Source: Nonomuraea guangzhouensis
GTDB taxonomy: Bacteria; Actinomycetota; Actinomycetes; Streptosporangiales; Streptosporangiaceae
NCBI RefSeq assembly: GCF_019396345.1
Contig: NZ_JAHKRM010000010.1
Span: 248,001 to 312,000 of the forward strand
Direction: 5' to 3'
Length of the DNA stretch: 64,000 bases
The stretch's first letter is position 1, and every line of letters begins with the position of its first letter. Shown in pieces: positions 9,055-16,535 of this stretch. The position numbers were made by a program, and so were the translations under genes. Below the pieces are notes generated by a model, which worked only from the letters and a program-made list of their open reading frames with translations, did not search any database and had not been told where the DNA came from.

Positions 9055-9882
9055 ATGAATGTTGTGCCGTCTCTCGATCCAGGGTCCCCGCGCGTGCGAT
9101 TCGGTGCCGAGATGCGGCGGCTACGGGAGGCCGCGGAGCTGTCGCAGGCCGCCGTGGCGGCTCGGCTCGGGTGCACGCAGACGCAGGTGAGCAGGCTGGA
9201 GAAGGCGACCCGCACGCCGTCGCGGTCCGACGCCGAGCGACTGGACCTGCTGTTCGGTACGGCCGAGGGCGTTTCCTTCACCCGGCTCTATCAGAGCATC
9301 ACCGCCCAGTCCGGCAGTCCGGTCTGGTTCCGGAGTTGGGTTGAGGAGATCGAGCCCACCCTCCTCGTCCTGCGCTCCTGGGATCCCCTTCTCATCCCGG
9401 GGCTCCTGCAGACCGAGGCATACGCCCGTCACATCTTCAGCCAGGGACCGCAGATCACACCCGAAGATGTGGATGAACGCGTCGAAGCTCGCATGCGTCG
9501 GCAACACATCCTCGATCGGAAGAAGCCGCCCATGCTCCTGGCACTCGTCGATGCGGGTGTACTGCGCCGCAGAATCGGCGGCCCCGAGGTGATGCGTGAG
9601 CAACTCGGCCATGTGCTGGAGCTGGCCCAGCGACCTGCCGTCTTCGTCCAAGTCGTCGACCCAGAATGCGTTGCGGGCCTGGCAGGGGCCTTTATGATCG
9701 CCAAGCTCCCGAACCACCAGCCTGATGTCGTCAGTTCGGACTCACCGACGCAGGCGCATATCACGACGGACCATGACATCGTCACCTCTATTTGGCAGCG
9801 CTATGAGGCGATACGGCTATGGGCTTATCCTGAGCGCGTATCCCTCAAGATGATCGAGGAAGCGAGACGCGCATGGACCTGA
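9055..9882 (+). CDS. XRE-family helix-turn-helix regulator with DUF5753 domain
   Basis: The 275-residue protein has an N-terminal HTH_31-type domain (RRLREAAELSQAAVAARLGCTQTQVSRLEK without the interruptions, about residues 22-50) followed by a DUF5753 domain (WDPLLIPGLLQTEAYAR, then the VFVQVV and GAFMIAKLP segments). ATG 9055 follows AGAGAGGAA at good spacing. Its stop lies 10 nt inside the next gene, which encodes DUF397. XRE/DUF5753 plus DUF397 is the characteristic BldB/WhiJ-like regulatory pair of streptomycetes and relatives, linked to development and specialised metabolism. The target is unknown. Confidence 0.93.
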   Translation: MNVVPSLDPGSPRVRFGAEMRRLREAAELSQAAVAARLGCTQTQVSRLEKATRTPSRSDAERLDLLFGTAEGVSFTRLYQSITAQSGSPVWFRSWVEEIEPTLLVLRSWDPLLIPGLLQTEAYARHIFSQGPQITPEDVDERVEARMRRQHILDRKKPPMLLALVDAGVLRRRIGGPEVMREQLGHVLELAQRPAVFVQVVDPECVAGLAGAFMIAKLPNHQPDVVSSDSPTQAHITTDHDIVTSIWQRYEAIRLWAYPERVSLKMIEEARRAWT

Positions 9883-10082
9883 GCGCTGCCGCGTGGCGGA
9901 AATCATCGCGCTCTTCGGACAACGGCGGCCAGTGCGTCGAAGTCGCCATGAACCTTCCCGGAGTAGTCGCCGTTCGCGACAGCAAGGACCCGAACGGCCC
10001 CAAACTCCTCTTCTCCCCCACCGACTGGAAGACATTCGTCAACAGCCTCAAGGCCGGCGACGCCCAGTACCTCCGCGAATAA
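9873..10082 (+). CDS. DUF397 domain protein
   Basis: The 69-residue protein has the classic DUF397 pattern: AAWRKSSRSSDNGGQCVEVA, then VAVRDSKDPNGP, then LLFSPTDWKTFVNSLK. It overlaps the XRE regulator gene by 10 nt and is surely co-expressed with it. In characterised WhiJ/BldB-type pairs the small protein acts as partner of the DNA-binding protein and is needed to relieve repression. Nothing unusual is seen in the sequence. Confidence 0.93.
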   Translation: MDLSAAAWRKSSRSSDNGGQCVEVAMNLPGVVAVRDSKDPNGPKLLFSPTDWKTFVNSLKAGDAQYLRE

Positions 10083-10150
10083 TCGAAACTGAAGGGGCTG
10101 ACACGACAGATGTAGTTCGTGACCAGCAGCATGCACGACACGGTATGGCG

Positions 10151-10381
10151 GCCTGCCACGGCGTCGTCAGTCTTCTCCCAGGCCGCTTTCAGCTCCGCGA
10201 GCAGTTCCGGCCGGTCGGAGGCGAGGTCGGCCTGCTCGCGGGAGTCTCGCGTGAGGTCGAACAGATAGTCCGTGCCGTCGGCGTCCTGGTAGTACTTCCA
10301 ATCGCCGCGCAGCAGATATCCCGCCAGGCTGATGCCGTCCAGCGGGTAGGCCGGCGGCTCTGCGTCGCCAAGGACGTCGAA
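10151..10381 (-). pseudogene. Remnant of a sulfatase C-terminus
   Basis: The minus-strand frame reads LDGISLAGYLLRGDWKYY, then DGTDYLFDL, DSREQADLASDRPELLAEL and KAAWEKTDDAV, the C-terminal signature of bacterial type I sulfatases (product-description strand followed by the D-P-x-E-x-x-N/D-L-A block). The catalytic N-terminal two thirds, including C/SxPxR, is missing, and the flanking sequence in frame is not sulfatase-like. Both ends look eroded. It lies between the DUF397 gene and a secreted-protein gene. Confidence 0.7.
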
Positions 10382-10576
10382 CTTCTCTTCCTCTGAAGTC
10401 CGTGAAGCTCCACACGTCCTCAACGTGGCGGATCCAGCACGCTCGATCCGCGCCGGCTCGGGCTGGTTTCGTTCGAGTACGTCCCGCCGCCCATGACGTG
10501 AAATCCCCCGCCGCGCCCGGATTCGGGGCACACCACGACCTCCGGCAGGCCCGGCGTGGTTCAGTAGCGGTAAAGC

Positions 10577-10606
10577 GAGAGGCGGCTGCCGAAACAGCCG
10601 CCTCTC
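10577..10606 (-). terminator. Hairpin terminator of the 10,634-11,041 gene
   Basis: Perfect 12-nt arms GAGAGGCGGCTG and CAGCCGCCTCTC around a 6-nt loop, 28 nt beyond the stop of the leftward gene. The following minus-strand sequence has only a short T run, as is usual for actinomycete terminators. Confidence 0.75.
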
Positions 10607-10633
10607 AGACGATGGTTCTAGCCGGTTTCGGCG

Positions 10634-11041
10634 CTACATCGGGTCGCAGGGAAGGCCCCAGCTCGAATAGCCGCCACCAGGCTCATGGTGCCAGAGTTCG
10701 GCGCAGATGTTGGTGCCTGCGGCCGCTGGCCAGGGGTTGTTGAACGTCAGTGTGGCGCCGGCGTAGGTGTAGGTGCCGGTGTTGGTGTCATGGCCAGGGC
10801 TCCAGACATGGATGTGGTAGGTGCCGTTGGGGCCGCAGCGGCTTTGGTGCTGGAGCGTGATCCTGTTGTTCTGCGCCCACAGCCCCAGGCACCTGCTGAT
10901 CCCGGTTGGTTTCTTGGCCAGGTTGGTGGCTGTGGCAGAAGCAGGTGCTACCGCGATCGTCGCGGTGGCCGCGAGAAGGGCCGCCGTCGTCAGGAAGCGG
11001 CCCAGAACTCGGGCCTTGTTAAACTTTCGTGCTGTCTGCAT
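10634..11041 (-). CDS. Small secreted protein of unknown function
   Basis: A 135-residue protein with a textbook Sec signal peptide (MQTARKFNKARVLGRF, a hydrophobic TTAALLAATATIAVAP core, cleavage near ASA). The mature part has four cysteines (CLGLWAQ, RCGPNGTYHIHVW, NICAELW, LPCDPM) and many Trp, Gly and aromatic residues, fitting a compact disulfide-bonded beta fold. ATG 11041 is chosen because GGGGAGA lies just upstream; the longer start at 11086 has no signal peptide logic. The gene is alone and ends in a strong hairpin. Family not recognised. Confidence 0.7.
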   Translation of the reverse strand: MQTARKFNKARVLGRFLTTAALLAATATIAVAPASATATNLAKKPTGISRCLGLWAQNNRITLQHQSRCGPNGTYHIHVWSPGHDTNTGTYTYAGATLTFNNPWPAAAGTNICAELWHHEPGGGYSSWGLPCDPM

Positions 11042-11319
11042 CGAGTCTCCCCGTGAGTTCGACAGAGCGATTGCAATAAGCCTCACAGTGCGCGATTGCC
11101 GTCACCAGGACTTGCGCCGGTCATTTCCCGGTCTTTCCTGCTGTCTGGACCTCAGCTTCACGCCCATCCAACAGGAGCGGGGGTTCACTTGCGGAACGGG
11201 TTGGGGATCTCGCAGGCATCGCGTCGTGCACCGGCTCAACGATCTTGGCCACGCCCACCGCTACATCCCGCCCGCGCCGTCGCCGCGGCGGGTCAGGCGA
11301 GTTTGCCGCGCAGGCCGGC

Positions 11320-11460
11320 CAGTGCTTCGTCAGCGGGGGCCAGGATGCGTTCGTCGCATGGGCCACCCCGCAGCGGGAGGCGCTGCGGAGACGTATCCGG
11401 TTCACAGCCGTGCGCGACGTGGTCGTCCACGAGACTGCCGACCCGGTGACGCACTGGCGC
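11320..11460 (+). pseudogene. Remnant of a SnoaL-like (NTF2-fold) protein
   Basis: The plus frame reads IRFTAVRDVVVHETADP, a pattern typical of SnoaL-like/ketosteroid-isomerase-fold proteins, preceded by FVSGGQDAFVAWATP. After ETADP the similarity breaks and continues poorly in other frames, suggesting frameshift decay. No start codon with a ribosome binding site is seen. The rest of the 11,042-11,747 interval holds no gene I can support apart from the terminator at its left end. Confidence 0.45.
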
Positions 11461-11698
11461 TGTGGTTCAAGTCGTTCGAGCAGCGGTTTCCATCGTCACC
11501 TGGATGGCGGCCGATGGACGTACAGGATGAGCGAGGTCAACGTGGACAGCGCCATCGCGCGCTTACGGACGTTTTCCGGAGCGGGGAGGTGACCGTAGTT
11601 TGCCGAGGGTACCTGGCCACGCTGGCCCCGACCCGCAACGGCTGACCGCTGGATGGCTTGCCGCGAACTGGTGACACTCCCACCGGCGCGTGACAGCC

Positions 11699-11735
11699 GC
11701 AGGCGGCCCGGTCTCCAGGAGACCGGGCCGCCTGC
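11699..11735 (-). terminator. Very strong hairpin terminator of the AbfB-like gene
   Basis: Perfect 18-nt inverted arms (GCAGGCGGCCCGGTCTCC and its complement) around one base, beginning 12 nt after the stop at 11748 of the leftward gene. There is no U-tract, as in many actinomycete intrinsic terminators. Confidence 0.8.
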
Positions 11736-11747
11736 ACGCCAAAGCCT

Positions 11748-12308
11748 TTACGGGACCCCGATCACCTGGAAGGTCGCGTCGTTGGCGAGGTTCCAGGAGG
11801 TCTGCTCAGAGATGTACAGGTGGTAGTCGGAATGGCGCAGCCATTGCGTGGGGAAATTGAACGACCTATAAGACACGCCGCCGGACACGCCCGACAGTCC
11901 GGGCTTGCGGTAGAAGGAAGCGTCCCTGACGAAGAGGTCGTACGACGGATCATTGGTGGAAGGCCGTGGGGCGAGTTTGATCCGGCCGTACTCGTGCCGC
12001 AGATACCAGCCGGGGAAATTCCGCGACTCGAACGAGATGAGGCCGCTCGTATTGCTGGTGCGATCGCTCGCCAGTCCCGGCACCTGCTCGAAGGCGAAGT
12101 CTCCATACGGAGAGCCGGCCGGGCAGGGTGAGATCTCGCCGAGCAGGTAGGCATGCCGTATGCAGTACCCGGGGATGTTGAGCGGCTTGAAGATGTTGTA
12201 GTTCGCGGCGTTGGCGGCGGTGGGCATGAACAGGGCCACTCCGATGGCGCATGCCACGACCGCCAGGACGAGCTTGCGCCATGAAATGTGGGGGTGAGAG
12301 AGCACCAC
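11748..12308 (-). CDS. Secreted AbfB-like (beta-trefoil) carbohydrate-binding protein
   Basis: A 186-residue secreted protein. The signal peptide (RKLVLAVVACAIGVALFMPTAANA) is followed by a beta-trefoil-like region with two clear AbfB repeats, SFESRNFPGWYLRHEYGRI and SYRSFNFPTQWLRHSDYHL, matching the SxxSxNxPxxYLRH pattern of arabinofuranosidase B C-terminal (CBM42-like) domains. No catalytic domain is attached. GTG 12308 is preferred because an AAAGGTGA lies upstream and places the signal peptide at the N-terminus; the longer frames to 12395 would bury it. It probably binds polysaccharide outside the cell. Confidence 0.75.
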   Translation of the reverse strand: MVLSHPHISWRKLVLAVVACAIGVALFMPTAANAANYNIFKPLNIPGYCIRHAYLLGEISPCPAGSPYGDFAFEQVPGLASDRTSNTSGLISFESRNFPGWYLRHEYGRIKLAPRPSTNDPSYDLFVRDASFYRKPGLSGVSGGVSYRSFNFPTQWLRHSDYHLYISEQTSWNLANDATFQVIGVP

Positions 12309-12418
12309 GAAATCACCTTTTTCGAGAATCGGCTGATTACTGGTGCCATCTTTTGGCGGCGGCCTCTCTTCGGGCATGAGTAGGCCCCTGCTCAAGTGCG
12401 TCGACCTTGACGGCGGCT

Positions 12419-12709
12419 CTAGCTCACGGCCAGGGGGTCGCGCTCCGGGGATGACAGTCGTGCGGGCCGGGCCTGGCGGTACCAGTCGAGAATCTGCTCA
12501 CCGGTCCAGAACTCGACGTCCTGGTGGGCACGGATGTGCTGCAGGACGTGCTCGAAATACCTCAGGCGGTGCGGCGCTCCCATGATGTACGGGTGCACGA
12601 CCAGCGCCATGGCCCGGGCGGACTCCGCCGAGTCCTGGTACAGCTGGTCGAACTGGTCGACCGCCCGCTGGAAGTACTCACGAGCCGGGTGGTGCTGAAT
12701 CAGCATCAT
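12419..12709 (-). pseudogene. C-terminal fragment of a polysaccharide deacetylase-like protein
   Basis: The frame encodes ARAMALVVHPYIMGAPHR followed by LRYFEHVLQHIRAH and FWTGEQILDWYR, the characteristic end of PuuE/allantoinase-type polysaccharide deacetylases. A TAG lies immediately upstream of the ATGATG at 12709 in the same frame, and the catalytic NodB region is absent. The gene is therefore 5' truncated. The MmcQ gene starts 22 nt away on the other strand, at the breakpoint. Confidence 0.7.
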
Positions 12710-12731
12710 CGCGACGTCCTACGCTGGAACC

Positions 12732-13160
12732 GTGTCTGACGATGACGGAACCCGGCCCGCCCGCGTCGAGGACGTGCACGAGCTGGCTCTGGCCATGCCG
12801 CACGTCACCGTCGAGTACGGGACCGGCGGCAACCCGGTCTACCAAGTGGGCCGGAAGTCGTTCATCTTCTTCCGCAACCCACGGCCGGACGCGGTCGACC
12901 CGGACACCGGGGAGCGCTATCCGGATGTGATCGTCTTCTGGGTCGATTCTGAGGCGGACAAGCAGGCGCTGGTTCAGGACGAGGCGTCGCCGTTCTTCAC
13001 CACCGCGCACTTCAACGGGCACTCGTCGGTGCTGCTGCGGGCCGGTCTGATCGGTGAGCTCACCCGGAACGAGCTGGCCGAGGTGGTCCAGGACGCGTGG
13101 CTGTCCCGCGCGTCAGCGCGCAGAGCGGCAGTCTGGCTCCGCGCGCATCCCCCGGCCTGA
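12732..13160 (+). CDS. MmcQ/YjbR family protein
   Basis: The 142-residue protein shows the MmcQ/YjbR pattern: an N-terminal helix (VEDVHELALAMPHV), GNPVYQVGRKSFIFF, DVIVFWVDSEADKQALV, PFFTTAHFNGHSSVLLRA and ELTRNELAEVVQDAWLSRA. Family members have a CyaY-like fold and have been described as DNA-binding, but their function is poorly known. GTG 12732 is the first start and has no strong ribosome binding site. The gene converges tail to tail with the leftward sugar operon, whose last gene ends 6 nt away. Confidence 0.88.
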   Translation: MSDDDGTRPARVEDVHELALAMPHVTVEYGTGGNPVYQVGRKSFIFFRNPRPDAVDPDTGERYPDVIVFWVDSEADKQALVQDEASPFFTTAHFNGHSSVLLRAGLIGELTRNELAEVVQDAWLSRASARRAAVWLRAHPPA

Positions 13161-13166
13161 TCACAC

Positions 13167-13610
13167 TCACAGAGCTCCCTCCGACAACTCGAACCACACA
13201 GCCTTGCCGGCAGCGGTCGGTGTGATGCCCCAGCAGCAGGCCAACTGGTCGATCAGATCCAGCCACTGGCCTTCGCGGGTGCCCGGGAGGGACGGATCAG
13301 CGTCCTCGACCTCGCAGCGCAGCGTGCCGTCCATGGACCACAAGGTGAGCCGGATCGGTCCCGTCCCCTGCTGGAACGCCTTGGTGATCAGTGCGCTGAC
13401 GAGCAGTTCAGCGCTCTTGCTGTGATGGCTGACATGCCAGTCGGTCAGCTGGACTCGGGTCAATCGTCGCGCCCTGCGCACACAGGAGCGGCCGGCCGGC
13501 AGCGGCCATGTGGCCATATCGGAGTCGGGCGCATGGAGTGGCTCTTCCACGTGGCCGACGAGTGCCTTGAGCCTGGCCGATGTGGCGGCGATGAGGTTCC
13601 GCAGGTTCAT
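13167..13610 (-). CDS. HATPase_c_2-like protein with degenerate N-box
   Basis: A 147-residue protein with the layout of actinomycete anti-sigma-type HATPases: RRARRLTRVQLTDWHV, then the N-box position, GPIRLTLWSMDGTLRCEVEDADPSLP, and a C-terminal GKAVWFEL strand. The N-box reads ELLVSALITKAFQQG where SELVTNAxxHG is expected, so the catalytic Glu and the metal-binding Asn are Ala and Lys. It is probably unable to hydrolyse ATP. ATG 13610 overlaps the nagA stop (ATGA) and follows a GGGGGTG site, making it the last gene of the sugar operon, an unusual place for this family. Confidence 0.75.
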   Translation of the reverse strand: MNLRNLIAATSARLKALVGHVEEPLHAPDSDMATWPLPAGRSCVRRARRLTRVQLTDWHVSHHSKSAELLVSALITKAFQQGTGPIRLTLWSMDGTLRCEVEDADPSLPGTREGQWLDLIDQLACCWGITPTAAGKAVWFELSEGAL

Positions 13611-14788
13611 GCCGCACCCCCCTGGAGGCTGGGATGTGCGGGGGTGGCGAACGCTGGTTCTCCGCCGACCCACGTTGCCTTGGTCGCGAGACCGTCGTTC
13701 AGCCACACCAGATCGGCATGCGCGCCGACCTCGATGCGTCCGAGGTCGGGGCGGGCGAGCAGATCGGCTGGGCGTGATGTCGTGGCCGCCACCGCGTCCA
13801 GCAGCGGCAGGCCCAGGTGAACCGCGTTCGCCAGCGCATGGTCCATACGCAGCGTCGATCCGGCGAACGCCCCGTTGGCCAGAGTGGGCGGGCGGCCCTT
13901 CTCGGCCTGGATGGATCGACTGCCGAGCCGGTATCGGCCCGGTGCGATGCCCGCCGCCGCCACGGCGTCGGTGACGAGCACCAGCCGCTCCCCTGCCATT
14001 CCGAAGGCCATTGCCGCGGCTTGGGAGCTGATGTGATGGCCGTCAAGGACCAAGCTGATGGATACTCGATCGTCTACCAGGGCCTGGCCGATGACCCCGG
14101 GGTCGCGGTGATGGAATGGCCGTTGCGCGTTGTACAGATGCGTGACCATCCGTGCGCCCGCGTCGACGGCGGCGCGTGTCTCCTCCGCGTTCGCGGCCGT
14201 GTGCCCGATGGAGACCAGGACGCCGGCCGAGGCGAGCCTTTCGATCGCCGTGAGCGCATGTGGCCGCTCCGGAGCGAGCGTGATCACCGCGAGGGTCCCG
14301 GGCGGCGCGGCGTCGAGGAGAGAGCGGATGTGTCCGGGTTCGGGGTCACAGAAGGAGCTCGCGTCGTGAGCGCCCGGATGCGCCGGCGAGAGGAACGGCC
14401 CTTCGAGGTGCGCTCCGAGCAGGCGTGCTTGTGTGGTGTACGACGGCGCGCTCATCGCCTTGCCGCACCGGCGGAGGGCCTCTGCCAAGGCCGGTACGGG
14501 CGCGGTCACGAACGCGGCCGCGAAAGCCGTCACCCCCGTCTCGGGTAGCCGGCGCGCGATCCGCTGCCAGCCGGCACCGTCGGCGTGCGAGAAATCCACG
14601 CCGTGGTAACCGTTGACCTGCAGATCGATCAGGCCTGGGACCAGGATCCCGTCGTTCAGCACGAAGTCCGCGCCCGTGGGCTCGCTGGACTCCCTCACCT
14701 CGGTGAAACGGCCGTCCTCGATCGTCAGGGTCACCGCTGCCTGTTCGCGGCCTTCGGCGATCGCACGTCTGGCGAAGATCTTCCGCAT
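13607..14788 (-). CDS. nagA: N-acetylglucosamine-6-phosphate deacetylase
   Basis: A 393-residue amidohydrolase. Visible motifs: LVPGLIDLQVNGYHGVDF, HLEGPFLSP (metal-binding Glu), SIGHTAANAEE and THLYNAQRPFHHRDPG (metal His residues), LDGHH and LVTDAVAAAG (catalytic Asp). It converts GlcNAc-6-phosphate to glucosamine-6-phosphate and acetate in the cytoplasm. ATG 14788 follows AAGGGGGAA at ideal spacing; the upstream start at 14833 lies inside the permease gene. It is the fifth gene of an operon with an ABC importer and a ROK kinase, so the substrate is probably an N-acetylated amino sugar. Confidence 0.92.
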   Translation of the reverse strand: MRKIFARRAIAEGREQAAVTLTIEDGRFTEVRESSEPTGADFVLNDGILVPGLIDLQVNGYHGVDFSHADGAGWQRIARRLPETGVTAFAAAFVTAPVPALAEALRRCGKAMSAPSYTTQARLLGAHLEGPFLSPAHPGAHDASSFCDPEPGHIRSLLDAAPPGTLAVITLAPERPHALTAIERLASAGVLVSIGHTAANAEETRAAVDAGARMVTHLYNAQRPFHHRDPGVIGQALVDDRVSISLVLDGHHISSQAAAMAFGMAGERLVLVTDAVAAAGIAPGRYRLGSRSIQAEKGRPPTLANGAFAGSTLRMDHALANAVHLGLPLLDAVAATTSRPADLLARPDLGRIEVGAHADLVWLNDGLATKATWVGGEPAFATPAHPSLQGGAA

Positions 14789-14798
14789 GGGTTCCCCC

Positions 14799-15644
14799 TT
14801 ACTTGACCGCGCCCGCGGTAAGACCGCCGACAAGGTGTTTCTCGATCACGGTGAACAGGATGACGACCGGCACGATCGCGATGACGGAGGCGGCGAAGAG
14901 CTGGTCCCAATGCTGCTCGTAGCCGGTCACGTACGAGCTGATCCCCACGGTGAGCGGCTTCTTGTCGTCGTCCTGCATGAGGGTCAGGGCCACCACGTAC
15001 TCGTTCCACGCCGCGATGAAGGTGAAGGTGATCGCGGTGACCGCGCCGGGCTTGACCAGGGGCAGCATGATGCGCAGGAGCGTCGCGACGCGCCCGCAGC
15101 CGTCGAGCTCCGCCGCCTCCTCCATCTCGAGCGGGATCGAGGCGAAGAACCCGTGCAGGATCCAGATCGCGAACGCGAGGTTGAAGGCCGCGTTGGTCAC
15201 GATGATCGCGAGATAGGTGTTGACGAGGTCGGCTTCGAAGAACTCGCGGTAGAGGCCGACGACGAGTGACGTGGGCGAGAACATCTGCGTGACCAGCACC
15301 AGGAACAGGAACGCCGGTCGGCCGGGGAAGCGATGACGGGCGGTGAAGTAGGCGGCCGGAACCGACACGAGCAGCACCACGATCGTGGAGGCGGCGGCGA
15401 CGATGAGCGATGTCTTCAGCCAGTTCTGGAAACGGGTGTCGCCGGCGATCTCGCGGTAGGCGTCGAACGTCCAGTTCCTCGGAAGGAACGTCGCCGGCGA
15501 CTGCAGCGCCTCCGAACTCGGCCGTAGCGAGTCCAGCGCCATGACGGCGTAGGGCGCCAGAAAGGATGCCGCGACGGCGAGTCCGGCGGCGGCGAGGGCG
15601 TAGTGCCGGATCCGCTTCCTGCCGATCGGTGTCAGTCGGGTCAT
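14799..15644 (-). CDS. Carbohydrate ABC transporter permease (MalG-like)
   Basis: A 281-residue inner-membrane protein with six predicted spans and the MalG-type EAA loop EEAAELDGCGRVATLLRIML. It begins MTRLTPIGRKRIRHYALAAA and ends with EKHLVGGLTAGAVK, the usual MalG C-terminus. ATG 15644 overlaps the previous stop as TGATG. It pairs with the next permease and the lipoprotein binding protein to import a sugar. No cognate ATPase is in the operon, so a shared MsiK-type ATPase elsewhere is likely, as in other actinomycetes. Confidence 0.93.
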   Translation of the reverse strand: MTRLTPIGRKRIRHYALAAAGLAVAASFLAPYAVMALDSLRPSSEALQSPATFLPRNWTFDAYREIAGDTRFQNWLKTSLIVAAASTIVVLLVSVPAAYFTARHRFPGRPAFLFLVLVTQMFSPTSLVVGLYREFFEADLVNTYLAIIVTNAAFNLAFAIWILHGFFASIPLEMEEAAELDGCGRVATLLRIMLPLVKPGAVTAITFTFIAAWNEYVVALTLMQDDDKKPLTVGISSYVTGYEQHWDQLFAASVIAIVPVVILFTVIEKHLVGGLTAGAVK

Positions 15645-16534
15645 CAGGTGCCGGCCTCCTGCCACTTGACGGCGCGCAGGTAGGCGACGACGGCGATGAG
15701 GATCAGCAGCACGTTGAAGATGCCGCCGGCGGCGGCCTGGCCGACGTCGTGCTCGGCGCTCTTGAACGCGAGCTTGTACATGAAGGTGATGGTCGTGTCG
15801 TGGGTGAAGCCGGGGTTGCGCTCGTTGAGCGTCCAGATGATCGGGAAGGAGTTGAAGAGATAGATGATGTTGAGGACGACGGTGACGACGAGCGCGGGCC
15901 GCAGGAGTGGCAGGGTGACGGCGCGGTAGGTCGTCCATGCACCCGCACCGTCGATCCTGGCCGCCTCGAACACGTCGCCGGGAATGCCGTTGAGCCCGGC
16001 GAGCAGGACGTACGTGCTGAACGGGACCGAGGCGAACACGCCGACGGCGATCATCGAGGGCATCGTCCATCGATCGTCGCCGAGGAAGTCGATCGGCCGG
16101 CTCGTGAGATGCAGGTCCGTCAGCAGCCGGTTGAGGATGCCGTGGTAGTAGTCGTAGATCAGGGTGAACAGGCGTCCTGTGATCACCAGGGAGGCGGCCC
16201 ATGGCACGATGACCGACCAGCGAACGACACGTCGGCCGGGGAACTCCTTGGCGAGGAACTGCGCGAGTGCCAGGCTGATGGCGACCGTCAGCGCGGTGAC
16301 GCCGAAGACCCAGATCGCGGTGTTGGCCAGGACGGAGCCCAGAGCCGGTTGCTTCAGGACGCGGAGGTAGTTGTCGATGCCCGCGTCACCCAGACGCAGC
16401 CCGGTAATGGAGTAACGCGACAGCGACGCTCGTACCAGTTCGTACACGGGATAGAGCACGACGCCGCCGATCAACAGCAGCCCCGCCCCGAGCCAGGGGA
16501 ACGCGGCGAGCGCCGGAACATGGCGGCGGCTCAT
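15644..16534 (-). CDS. Carbohydrate ABC transporter permease (MalF-like)
   Basis: A 296-residue membrane protein with six predicted spans and the EAA motif EAARIDGAGAWTTYRAVTLP. The start segment MSRRHVPALAAFPWLGAGLLLIGG leads straight into the first span. ATG 16534 lies one base after the stop of the binding-protein gene, and the end overlaps the next permease by one base. ATG 16633 would add 33 residues lying inside the previous gene and is rejected. Known role: with the MalG-like partner it forms the translocation channel of a CUT1-type importer. Confidence 0.93.
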   Translation of the reverse strand: MSRRHVPALAAFPWLGAGLLLIGGVVLYPVYELVRASLSRYSITGLRLGDAGIDNYLRVLKQPALGSVLANTAIWVFGVTALTVAISLALAQFLAKEFPGRRVVRWSVIVPWAASLVITGRLFTLIYDYYHGILNRLLTDLHLTSRPIDFLGDDRWTMPSMIAVGVFASVPFSTYVLLAGLNGIPGDVFEAARIDGAGAWTTYRAVTLPLLRPALVVTVVLNIIYLFNSFPIIWTLNERNPGFTHDTTITFMYKLAFKSAEHDVGQAAAGGIFNVLLILIAVVAYLRAVKWQEAGT

Positions 16535-16535
16535 C

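Noticed and set aside
10821-11645. A 274-codon plus frame antisense to the small secreted protein
   Set aside because: No start signal and low-complexity composition; only a SnoaL-like piece in a neighbouring frame is supported.
14799-16202. A 467-codon minus frame covering both permeases
   Set aside because: Only the part from ATG 15644 is the MalG-like permease; the upstream part is out of frame with the real MalF-like gene and Arg/Pro-rich.
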